A DNA stretch of 32,246 bases from IMG/VR virus record IMGVR_UViG_3300023174_000442, positions 1 through 32,246 of that record. The stretch is one strand, 5' to 3'. The translations under genes and the position numbers were made by a program. Below the pieces are notes generated by a model. That model did no database searches and was not told the origin of the DNA. It worked only from the letters and a program-made list of their open reading frames with translations. Source of the stretch: a virus. Below are positions 1 through 9,000 of this stretch, piece by piece; position 1 is the first letter of the stretch, and every line of letters starts with the position of its first letter.

Positions 1-2
1 AT

Positions 3-1454
3 AATATTTCTTTAATAAAAAAAGAGGAATACGAAAATAATGATCCTGTTTATGAATTTTTAGAGGTTGTAGATAATCATAAATATATTTCTAATAATAT
101 ATTATCACATCAATGCCTCATAGTTGACGAAATGGCACATATACAAAATGATCTAATGGAAGAATTATGGAAATCTGTTATACCTACTATTACATCATCC
201 AAAAAAAGTCAGATTGTTGGAATATCCACACCGAATGGAGCAGACAAGGAAAATAAATTTTATCAGTTATATTTGGAAGCACAAAAACCCGATAGCGGAT
301 GGAAACTGGAAAAGGTTCATTGGAGCGAAAATGAAGAAAGAGACGATGAATGGAAAAGGAATGAAATAAAATCATTGGGATCGTTACAAACATTCCAACA
401 AGAACATGAGAACGTTTTCCATGCGCCGGGTAAATCGGTTATATCAGCCGAACTGTTAGAAGAATTAAAAAAACAGTGTAAGGAACCTATTTTGGCAACA
501 GATGAAGGTAGTTATAAAATTTACAAACAACCAAACCCCACAAGTCATTATATTATAGGGGTAGACGTTGGTGAAGGAATAGGACGAACAAACACGGTTG
601 CTCAGATTTTAGATGTGTCCGATTTAACCAATATAGAACAAGTTGCTATATTTGCTTCTAATACTATAACTCCTTATCATTTTGGAACCAGACTTATCGG
701 AATAGCCAATGATTGGGGTAGACCGCCTATATTAATCGAAAATAACAATTACGGTCAACAGGTTTTAGATGTAGTGGCACGAACGCATAATTACGAATCG
801 GTTGTAACTTATAAATTTGAGGGAATGTCTCAGCATTATAATAACGAAAATAGATTAGGTATATATAATCATACGAATACTAGATATAGAAGTATGACAA
901 ATTTCCGTTATTGGGTGGATAGCTTAAAGGCTGTAAAAATATTTGATCTTGATACTCTTATAGAAATAGCCGAATTCGTGCAATTACCCAACTATACATT
1001 TTCTAAAAAAAATGAAACTGATCGTGATGACAGGGTTTGGTCTTTGGTATGGGCTTTATTTATATTAGAACCTTCATTGGCTCAAAAATATTTTAATGTT
1101 AGAGAAACCGATGATCAGGGTAGACCTTTGAGAATGAATCCTTTTATAGATAATTCGGATCTTATCAAAAAAAGCTCGATTCTTTCTGGCACGGTTAATA
1201 TAATAAAAAAAGAAGTTAACTTTTCGATTCCTTTGGTTTATTTACCCGAAGGAACAGTTGCTGAAAACCCAGCTGAAATAAAAGAGGGTTTAGACTTTCA
1301 ATCCGAATTGTTAAAATGGAATCCAAATATATCAAAAAATAAATATGATTATGAGTATAAACAATACGGTCCTGAGTTATTATGGAAATCTAATAGTAAA
1401 AAAGAAGAAGAACTAAAATCAGAGGAAGGTTATAATCCTCTAGTATTTTTTTAA
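3..1454 (+). CDS. Terminase large subunit, TerL/gp17-like (5' end outside the window)
   Basis: Packaging motor: an ATPase joined to a headful nuclease that pumps DNA into proheads and cuts concatemers. The frame is open from base 3, so the true start lies upstream and the Walker A motif is missing here. Walker B reads CLIVDEMAHI, with D-E at 126-131. The coupling motif IVGISTPNG follows near 210-240. The RNase H-like nuclease domain shows its acidic residues in GVDVGEG (Asp codon 564), ILIENNNYGQQ (Glu codon 738) and DRDDRVWSLVWA (Asp codons about 1026-1031), the same arrangement as T4 gp17. The ATG at 132 lies after Walker B and cannot be the real start. The next gene is a tube-like protein 19 bases downstream; in T4 the sheath gene 18 would come between. 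Confidence 0.95.
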   Translation, partial: NISLIKKEEYENNDPVYEFLEVVDNHKYISNNILSHQCLIVDEMAHIQNDLMEELWKSVIPTITSSKKSQIVGISTPNGADKENKFYQLYLEAQKPDSGWKLEKVHWSENEERDDEWKRNEIKSLGSLQTFQQEHENVFHAPGKSVISAELLEELKKQCKEPILATDEGSYKIYKQPNPTSHYIIGVDVGEGIGRTNTVAQILDVSDLTNIEQVAIFASNTITPYHFGTRLIGIANDWGRPPILIENNNYGQQVLDVVARTHNYESVVTYKFEGMSQHYNNENRLGIYNHTNTRYRSMTNFRYWVDSLKAVKIFDLDTLIEIAEFVQLPNYTFSKKNETDRDDRVWSLVWALFILEPSLAQKYFNVRETDDQGRPLRMNPFIDNSDLIKKSSILSGTVNIIKKEVNFSIPLVYLPEGTVAENPAEIKEGLDFQSELLKWNPNISKNKYDYEYKQYGPELLWKSNSKKEEELKSEEGYNPLVFF

Positions 1455-1473
1455 TAGTTGTTAAGTATTTTAT

Positions 1474-2085
1474 ATGAATCAAGCTGTTTTAAATAGAGCC
1501 AGAAACGATAAATTTTTATTGGTTTTGGATTTGCCAAAATTTTTTAAAGGTAAGTTTGATGTTTTATTAAGTGAAGATTTTCATCCAGATACAATACAAT
1601 ATACTTGTTATGGATCTCCGGTTCCTACTGTTAGTGTTCCGGCTATAGATGTTCCTTTCGGTGGACAGGTTTTAAAAACAACCTCAATATCAAGACCCTC
1701 TTATACCGGATTAAATGTTCCTTTTGTTGTTGATAATGGTTGGAAGAATTATTGGATTTTATGGAAATGGATAAATCTATTTAATGATCAAAAATCCGGT
1801 ATACCAGAATTTAATTATAAGACAAAGGATAATTCGGCTGGGATTGGTGCTATACAAAATACAATGTATGATTTTGTTACAACTGTTACAACCTATGCCC
1901 TAGACGAATATAATAATAAAGTAATAGGATTTAAATATCATCATGCTTTTCCTGTATCATTGTCAGATGTTAAATTATCACACCAAGATCCTTCTGAGAT
2001 TATTTGTAATGTAACCTTTTCATTTAACCAGATACATGCAAATTTATTAAAAAACGTGGATGATTCAACCTGTAATATATTATGA
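1474..2085 (+). CDS. Tail tube-like protein (T4 gp19/gp54 fold)
   Basis: 203 residues. The ladder of segments resembles T4 gp19, the inner tube of a contractile tail: an N-terminal beta region with FKGKFDVLLSED, a middle segment YWILWKWINLFNDQKSG comparable to the W/F-rich helix of gp19, and a C-terminal GFKYHHAFPVSLSDVKL followed by EIICNVTFSFNQIH, which matches the usual pattern of a strand, a Pro-x-x-(V/L)-x-(E/D)-(L/V) turn and a final strand. The same fold is used by baseplate tube initiators such as gp54 and gp48, so main tube versus initiator cannot be settled here. The adjacent hub gene favours a baseplate-proximal role. The start has an A/T leader and no Shine-Dalgarno, and the stop overlaps the next start in ATGA. 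Confidence 0.7.
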   Translation: MNQAVLNRARNDKFLLVLDLPKFFKGKFDVLLSEDFHPDTIQYTCYGSPVPTVSVPAIDVPFGGQVLKTTSISRPSYTGLNVPFVVDNGWKNYWILWKWINLFNDQKSGIPEFNYKTKDNSAGIGAIQNTMYDFVTTVTTYALDEYNNKVIGFKYHHAFPVSLSDVKLSHQDPSEIICNVTFSFNQIHANLLKNVDDSTCNIL

Positions 2086-3788
2086 TATTAGATATTACAT
2101 CATCAAATTTTATTAGAGATAAAGGATTTCTACATCAAATAGGCGATCAACAATATTATATTGAAATATATTTATATAATCAATTACCTGACACCGAACC
2201 GCTTGCTGTACGTTTCTTTTTTATCGATACTTTATGTATAGAAGAAAGTTTGATGGACTGGGCGGTTAAAGGATTTTTAATATTAAATAATGATTTTGAA
2301 ACTTTTGAAAGAAAATCAAAAGAAAATAATGATAAAGCTCCTTTTATTTTTAGAACCGATGGTCGAAATAAAATGAGTATAAATATATTACCTATAATTA
2401 AGGAGAATAGTAAAATTTCTTTATTTGATGGGTCTATTGATAAAACATCCGATGAATTTAAACAAAAATGGCAGATGTCTTTTGATTGTGTTATATACGA
2501 TATAGAAGATATAGACACCAAAGAAAACAAAGTAAAAAGAAGAAAATTGTATTTTTGTGATGAGCGATATCAAATTTTATCAGAGAAAAATCTAGAATGG
2601 TCAACCGCAAAGGAGGGTATGGCATATTCTCTTACAAGTATAGGTAAAGGATTTTTAAATGATCCTAATAGTACACAGATGCCTACAGATGATACTAGAA
2701 TGATTCCGGCTAATATTGCGATTCGATCCATTTTAGATACTGCCGGAAAAAATCCAGATGAATCTTATATTAACATAGGATTTGATGAAGGTGGAAATAT
2801 AAAAGAACCAAATAAAAAACTAAGCGATTGTGCTCTTCTTAATGTTACTGGTGGAAAGTGGGTTGGGGGTGATACAAGAAATAATATATTTTATACATCT
2901 CCTGCGATTTCTACTGCTTTGGAAGATTTGGAATATATGATACCTTATGCTGGAACCGATGAAGAAGGTCCGGTTTTTTTAAGAATTTCTAGAGTTCAAA
3001 AAGAAAAAGAATGGAGACTTGTATCTTTAAGAGAATTATTTTATAGATCTAAAGAAGAACAAGTCGAACGGTTATTTTTAAATGAGGTTGATTCGGGTGA
3101 TAGAATAGGGGATAAAAATAAACCTTATAGTCCAAGAGCATGGGCAGATGGTGGGAATGATATATTTAATTTTATTTCCGGAACCGGAAATAAAATTATT
3201 TCCTATCAATATTCTCCTATGGTTTCTTCGGATGATAAAAAAATAGTTAATAGTCCGGTTCATACTTATGATTTTAAAAACGGAATGTTTCACATCGTAT
3301 TCGGTGACAATACGGCTGAAGGTGTTGTAAGTAAAATGGAAAATTTAGCCGAGGCCGGACTTTATAATTTTGTAGAGAAACGAGATAAGGCGCAAATTTT
3401 ATTGAATCTAAATCAAACCAAAAAACAATCTGTTTCTATAGACAATGTTTTTTTACCGACTTATTTTAATACAGATGATCAAAGAAATGCTAATAATTTC
3501 TTTTCTTTTTATGCTAGAAATCAAATGATCAAAGATGCTTTATTTTTAAATGAGGCACTATCGTTTACGGTTAGAGGCTTGACCATTAGAGCACCGGGTA
3601 GGTTTATTTTCATAGATTCGATTGCTGGTGACGGTGATCCTGATCCATTTAGTGACAGATTTTTAGGACAATGGATGATAATTAAGGTTGTCCATACATT
3701 TAAACAAAATTCTTATTTTTCAAATGTAGTCAGTACTAAGGTTGATGCTCATTCAAAACTTTGGGAAAAGGAAGATACAAAATTTTAA
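2082..3788 (+). CDS. Baseplate hub protein, gp27-like
   Basis: 568 residues. The C-terminal part (about 473-552) has the signature of gp27/late-control-D hub proteins: a helix (FYARNQMIKDALFLNEALSF), a strand GLTIRAPGRFIFIDS meaning a loaded ring with a low-complexity turn, and LGQWMIIKVVHTFKQNSYFSNVV, which corresponds to the 'gives access to / x-V-x-H-x-F-x-x-x-x-Y' strand pair seen at the end of hub barrels. In T4, gp27 forms the trimeric hub that joins the tube to the gp5 spike. A gp5-like spike gene lies two plus-strand structural genes downstream, consistent with this role. The long N-terminal part is less recognisable. The start overlaps the previous stop by 4 bases (ATGA), indicating translational coupling. 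Confidence 0.7.
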   Translation: MILDITSSNFIRDKGFLHQIGDQQYYIEIYLYNQLPDTEPLAVRFFFIDTLCIEESLMDWAVKGFLILNNDFETFERKSKENNDKAPFIFRTDGRNKMSINILPIIKENSKISLFDGSIDKTSDEFKQKWQMSFDCVIYDIEDIDTKENKVKRRKLYFCDERYQILSEKNLEWSTAKEGMAYSLTSIGKGFLNDPNSTQMPTDDTRMIPANIAIRSILDTAGKNPDESYINIGFDEGGNIKEPNKKLSDCALLNVTGGKWVGGDTRNNIFYTSPAISTALEDLEYMIPYAGTDEEGPVFLRISRVQKEKEWRLVSLRELFYRSKEEQVERLFLNEVDSGDRIGDKNKPYSPRAWADGGNDIFNFISGTGNKIISYQYSPMVSSDDKKIVNSPVHTYDFKNGMFHIVFGDNTAEGVVSKMENLAEAGLYNFVEKRDKAQILLNLNQTKKQSVSIDNVFLPTYFNTDDQRNANNFFSFYARNQMIKDALFLNEALSFTVRGLTIRAPGRFIFIDSIAGDGDPDPFSDRFLGQWMIIKVVHTFKQNSYFSNVVSTKVDAHSKLWEKEDTKF

Positions 3789-3792
3789 AATT

Positions 3793-4113
3793 ATGAACAG
3801 AGAAGAATTAAAAAGTAAAATACAACAAGCATCTAAAATCAGAGAATTAGCCGGACAAAAAGTTCAGGCTCATAAACCACCACCTATGAGTCAAATGGTT
3901 CAAAATGTTGGTCAAAGTATTGTTAGAAATATTCATAGCGTTGCAACCGGAAATCCATTGAATGTTGATGAAAGTGAAAAATCCAGAAGATTATCTATAT
4001 GTAATTCTTGTGAATTTTATATAAAAGATCAAGAAAGATGTTCCAAATGTGGATGTTATATGGCTGTTAAAACTTATTTAAAGGCCGAAAAATGTCCGGT
4101 TGGAAAATGGTAG
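3793..4113 (+). CDS. Small zinc-finger protein with C-terminal CxxC...CxxC
   Basis: 106 residues from the ATG at 3793, 4 bases after the hub stop. An upstream in-frame start at 3742 would overlap the hub gene and adds residues that look non-native, so 3793 is preferred. The N-terminal half is basic, with Gln and Pro. The C-terminal half carries ICNSCEFY, then RCSKCGCYM, then EKCPVGKW, a treble-clef or ribbon-like Cys cluster that recurs in small proteins of T4-like and cyanophages (possibly DUF6171, from memory). The function is unknown; its position among baseplate genes suggests a virion or assembly role. Its last 40 bases overlap the convergent kinase gene on the other strand. Confidence 0.7.
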   Translation: MNREELKSKIQQASKIRELAGQKVQAHKPPPMSQMVQNVGQSIVRNIHSVATGNPLNVDESEKSRRLSICNSCEFYIKDQERCSKCGCYMAVKTYLKAEKCPVGKW

Positions 4114-4670
4114 AATTTTTCTGCTATTTTTTCAGCATATTGTAATAATTCTTGTTCAAAATTATTTTCAAATGTAGGAATTTTCAAATAAAAATTTGAA
4201 TTATTTCTTAAAATTTTGTTATGGTATTTTTCATGTTCATTTGCAGGATCAATACCATCTCGATCTAAAAATAAAAGAAATCCGTTTTTTTCATTTTTTA
4301 ACCAATATAATTCATCTTTAGGGTATTCGGTATATCTAATATCGGTTATAATATCTATAATGCCAGAATCTTCGAATTGGTCTATAAAATATCGTCCTTC
4401 TGATATTCTTCTCTTTAATAGTCCATATTCTACCATGAAGGGTCTAATTAATTTTTTTTCTTCTATAGTGGGATTTTCTATATCTATACTAAAATGATTT
4501 TTAGATATTTCTTTTAAGTTTTTTCTTATTGTATCTCCAGCCAAAGAACGTCTCACTGCTTTAATCTTAAACTTTTCATCGAAAGTTTTTATGAGTGCCT
4601 TGCAGAAAGAATCTTTTCCTACAAAGGCATTTCCGGCTATTCCTATTACCCCTTTAATATTTTGATCCAT
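4074..4670 (-). CDS. Deoxynucleoside monophosphate kinase-like P-loop kinase
   Basis: 198 residues. A P-loop GIAGNAFVGKDSF at residues 10-22 is followed by an RRSLAGDTIR segment and a late region IIDIITDIRYTEYP, which together resemble phage dNMP kinases (T4 gp1 family). These phosphorylate dNMPs to dNDPs to feed phage DNA synthesis. It is the only minus-strand gene inside the plus-strand virion module. It converges on the zinc-finger gene with a 40-base overlap and diverges from the next gene with 24 bases between start codons. That insertion-like placement suggests acquisition or relocation. Adenylate kinase-like activity is the main alternative, since substrate choice cannot be read from sequence. 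Confidence 0.75.
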   Translation of the reverse strand: MDQNIKGVIGIAGNAFVGKDSFCKALIKTFDEKFKIKAVRRSLAGDTIRKNLKEISKNHFSIDIENPTIEEKKLIRPFMVEYGLLKRRISEGRYFIDQFEDSGIIDIITDIRYTEYPKDELYWLKNEKNGFLLFLDRDGIDPANEHEKYHNKILRNNSNFYLKIPTFENNFEQELLQYAEKIAEKFYHFPTGHFSAFK

Positions 4671-4694
4671 CGGATAAATATTTTAACATATATT

Positions 4695-6071
4695 ATGGCG
4701 GATGCAACAACAATATGGAGATATAGAGAAATTAACGGTATAAATGATTTAGAAAAACAAAGTAATTTGTTGAACTCTGAAGAAGGTAAAAAAGCATTAC
4801 TAGAATTACAAAAAATAACCAGAGATCGTTTATGGATGTATAAAGCATATCTTTTTATGTTGGTAAAGGGCGTGGATAGTTTTAGTACTGTTGTAGAATA
4901 TAGAGATGCTGTAAAATTAAGAAAAGTTGCTATAAAAAAATCTTTATATCAAAGACTTATTCGATGGGCTAATGCTAAAAATGGAAAATTTGCTGCTTTT
5001 AAAAAAACTCCTGCTGGTTTATCAGGTGCTTTAGAAGATGTCGGGTCTGAAGGATTATTTGCTTCTCTATCTCAAATGTTACAAGAAAGTCCGGTTAAAG
5101 GATCAAAAAGAAATACACCTACTTTGATAGAACAAGCATTAAATAAAATACATCCCAAGTTTACAGAAACGGTTGAAAAATATTGTGTGCTAATTAAAAG
5201 CAGAGCATATCTTTCAATGCCTCCTATGGGTGTTGGTTCATTGCAAAAAGTAGTTGGTGCGATGAAAGGTATAATGAAAGCCTTTCAAGGTATTGTTTTT
5301 AATATTTACAAAGGAGCTATGAGAGCTATTCAACAATTTTATGCTTATATAAATGGAATTGTTTCTAAAATTCAAAAAATGTTGGTTAGTATAATCGAAC
5401 AAATTATTCCATTGGATTTGATTTGTTTAATTTTAGAAGCAATTCAAACTTTATTAGATGATGTAAATTTCTTTTCATCTATGTTTGGTGGTAAAGGTTC
5501 ATTTTTTCAATATTTAAATACCTTTCAAGGTTATATAAATGCTGCTTCAAATATGGTTAGAAATCCTTTTTCTATTTTAAAGGGTATGATTCCTCCAGAT
5601 ATTCAAAAAATAATAGATTTGGTTGATCAAGTTGGATCTGACCCTAATGGTTTTTTAACCGATCAATTAAATAATTATGGATACGGCTATGTTATGAGTG
5701 CATTACAAGGAAACTTTTATGGTGCTCTTGTTAGTAAATATGGCGGTAAATATCCAGCACTAAGAGCGGCTGACTATTTTGTGGGAAGAGCTGATGGTAT
5801 TGCTGGTGGGCTGGGTGTTTCTACTCCTAATCCTGCTTCTATGGGTCCAAATATACATCAAACCGCTGATGGTAAATTTGTAGATGATAATAACAATCCA
5901 GTAAATCCTGTAGAAATGAGTATTAAAAACTTTATTAATGTTACAGGTCAAGAATTAAACAAAACCGGATCAGCCTTAAAGAATTCTGTAAAACCAGTGA
6001 GCAATACATTAGGAAAGGTATTTAAAACTGATGCGTATATAAAAGCAAATTCAAGTATGGCGGACGATTAA
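4695..6071 (+). CDS. Unknown structural protein with long hydrophobic helices; possible tape-measure or hub-associated protein
   Basis: 458 residues from the ATG at 4695. A TTG start at 4662 is possible but would overlap the divergent kinase start. The N-terminal 180 residues are predicted helical and charged. Residues about 190-320 contain repeated apolar amphipathic stretches, such as VVGAMKGIMKAFQGIVFNIY and VSIIEQIIPLDLICLILEAI, and the C-terminal 120 residues are Gly/Asn/Pro-rich. Such hydrophobic blocks are common in tail tape-measure proteins and ejected proteins. The position between hub and spike genes also fits T4 gp28/gp29-type roles, but no family motif was recognised. The spike gene starts 3 bases downstream. 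Function is inference only. Confidence 0.75.
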   Translation: MADATTIWRYREINGINDLEKQSNLLNSEEGKKALLELQKITRDRLWMYKAYLFMLVKGVDSFSTVVEYRDAVKLRKVAIKKSLYQRLIRWANAKNGKFAAFKKTPAGLSGALEDVGSEGLFASLSQMLQESPVKGSKRNTPTLIEQALNKIHPKFTETVEKYCVLIKSRAYLSMPPMGVGSLQKVVGAMKGIMKAFQGIVFNIYKGAMRAIQQFYAYINGIVSKIQKMLVSIIEQIIPLDLICLILEAIQTLLDDVNFFSSMFGGKGSFFQYLNTFQGYINAASNMVRNPFSILKGMIPPDIQKIIDLVDQVGSDPNGFLTDQLNNYGYGYVMSALQGNFYGALVSKYGGKYPALRAADYFVGRADGIAGGLGVSTPNPASMGPNIHQTADGKFVDDNNNPVNPVEMSIKNFINVTGQELNKTGSALKNSVKPVSNTLGKVFKTDAYIKANSSMADD

Positions 6072-6074
6072 TAT

Positions 6075-9000
6075 ATGAAAAAAAAATTATACGGAAATTA
6101 TTTAGGTATAGTAATAACAGGAGCCGAGCACGATCCAGAATTTAGAGGAAGATGTCAGATATTTTTTCCCGGTGTGTCGAATACTCTATATAAAAAAATT
6201 AATAAAAATTTAAAGGATTTAAGTTTTGGGCATATCGATCCTAATGTTTTTACGCCAGATATAATAAAAGATTTAAGAGAAGTTCTTCCGTGGGCTGAAT
6301 GTGCTGCTCCTGTTGTTGGAACTGCTACTAGTGCTTATCATAATCAAAATACTGGTACTACCGCATTAACTCCCGATCATACTAAAAATCCCGATAATCC
6401 CTCTGCTGGATATCCACCGGAACAACCTTTACCCAATCCGGCAGATTCTAGTGATCCTGTAGATGATATCGAAGGAACAAAACAAAATTTTCAATCTATA
6501 CAATCGGGTTCATCTAATAATAAATTAGCTGAAGATAGACAAAAATATTTTTTTAATGAATTATCAAAAGACCCATCTTTGATAAATTCTTTATACGAAA
6601 GAGCCGTAAATGAAGTTGGCAATGATCCAAGAAATCAACAAACTTGGATGGAAACTGTTGCGAATAGAGCAATGTTTGGAGGAACGTCACTTGAAAAAGT
6701 GGTTCAAAAACAGTTTATTCCTATCCAAAATGGTGGATATTATCCAACAAGTTCCTTTAAAAGTGTAGGTTCCCCGAATGCAGGGTTTCAAAATTCTTTT
6801 AATGAGGTTTTTGTTAAAGGGAGCAATATAACAAATTTAGCAACTGATAATGCATCAAATCAAGCGGGTAATCCGGTTGCCGATAGAAGAATTGCTGCTG
6901 GTGTTACTGGAAATTGGTATAAAAATGGTCAGATTGTGGCACAAGGTACAAGAGGAGCGGAATTTTTATATAGATCTGATGCCGCAAAAACTTATCGAAC
7001 TGCTTCAGGTGTAAAAGCTTCAGAATATGCTAAAAATAATAATATAGAAATATCTCCAATGAATCCCGAAGTAGCTTCGGCTAATCCAGAACCTAATAAT
7101 GGAGCTAATTCGCCCTCTATTCCTTATGCTAACTATGGACCAAAACCAATAGGACTTTTTTCTTGTCCTGCTATGGGTGCTAAATTGTGGGCATTTTTTT
7201 ATGGAGGGGAAATACAACGACCTGTATATTTTGCATGTGTCCAAGATTCATGGGGAATATATAATCAAAATGCATCAGAGGGACCGAAAAATACAAGTCC
7301 ATTACCTGCTTCTTTTTCTGATATGTCTACAACGCCTTCGCAATTTACTAGTACTACCGGAATAGTTACTAATTTTGCAGGTATGGAATTTAGCGGATCA
7401 TCTATAACTAATAAAGGAGAACTGCCTTTAAATTCTTCTAGTGCTCAATTTTATAATGCCGCTGGAGCTAAATTATCGATGATAGATAATAATATAACTA
7501 TCGGTACTGTTGATAATGCAGCAGGTATCGGTATAAATGATGAGGGTTCTTCTTTTTACAATCAACGCCGTATAACTTTAACTGCATCAGAAATAGTTTT
7601 AAACGGGAATGTCAAAACGGTTTCCGGTGTTGATCAAAAAGATCAAAAAAAATCTGATGACTATTTAAAAAAAGAACAATCCGCTGTAAACGAAATAGCA
7701 AATCAACAGGCGAGTGATATATCTAAAGGGGGAGAAGAAATAAATTGTCCTATATGTGAACAAAAATTAGCGGATGATAAATCGGATTTTGTTCAAAGAA
7801 TATTAAGAACTATTAGAAAATTTTCTAATATTTTACCATGGGATTGTTGGAATTGGGGCGTAACTAAATTTTTAATAAATTTTATAGTAACACCGATGCT
7901 AAGTGAAATTAGTGCATTAGCTGTATCGGGAGGAGAAGGATGTGGTATGTGTAATAAAGGAAAGGTTAAATCTTATTCACAAACCATAGAAAATTCTAAT
8001 AAAAAATCAGCCGAAACCTTTGCACAAAAACAAAATGAAATAAACGAAAGCGCAAAAAATCATAAACCCGGTTCAAACGTACAAACAGTTAAGGGTTCTT
8101 ACGGAATTGATGCTGGCGGTGATCAGACTAATAATGCTAAGGTAGCACAGCAATTAAAAGATGATTGTAGTGTTATACCTACAGGTCTTAAAAAGGGAAC
8201 TGGTGCTAAAGCAAATCCTCTTCATCCATCGGGAGAAAAGGTAGAAACTGTTGTTTTTATGCCTCCCAATAAAACATCTGCTGGTGATATATTTTTTAGA
8301 GCCGCAAATGACATTAAAATGATAGCTGGATCACCGGGTATTTCGATGGAAACCAACGGAAAAATATCTATTACTGGCGGATTTTTGGATTTGAATTCTA
8401 TGGATGGTCCAGCGATTTTAACATCTAAAAATGTTACAAATGTAAACGGCGCAAAGGTTCATATAACAGGGGCAAAGGGTATTGGATTAACAGCACCAAA
8501 TGTAGGTGTAAATGGAAATTTAGGTGTGACCGGAAATTTAGGAGTCAAAGGGTCTGTTACGATAGACGGTGCATTATCAGTAAAACACCTCAAGATTAAA
8601 ACAATGAGATCTGAAACAACTTCTAATTCTTCTCCAAAATCAACCTCAAATTCAACAACATATTATACGGGTGGAGCGGCTGGTATTAATATATTCGATA
8701 AGATTAAAAATTTATTGGTTCGTGACAATCCATTAAAAATGTTGATGCTTACCCCTAAAGGACTGTTAACAATATTCCAAGAAGTTTATGATAGAGTTTT
8801 ATTAATGATAGGTATTCATCCTGTGCCTACAGGAATATTTGTTAGTTATACTGGAACTGGTGTTGTTTATAACTTTACATCAAATTCTTCCAAGGTTCCT
8901 GATGATCATTCTCATCAATTTGATGCACCACAAATGACCAGAGCGGCTGATAATGCAGCTTGGGTCAATATGGCTGATGACCCTAGTTCAGAAGCACCTA

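Noticed and set aside
2180-2530. 116-residue minus-strand open frame in the hub gene
   Set aside because: Fully inside the hub gene, with low-complexity Ser/Ile/Leu composition and no independent support.
3742-3792. Earlier start for the zinc-finger gene
   Set aside because: It would overlap the hub gene end by 47 bases, and the extra residues read like the out-of-frame hub sequence.
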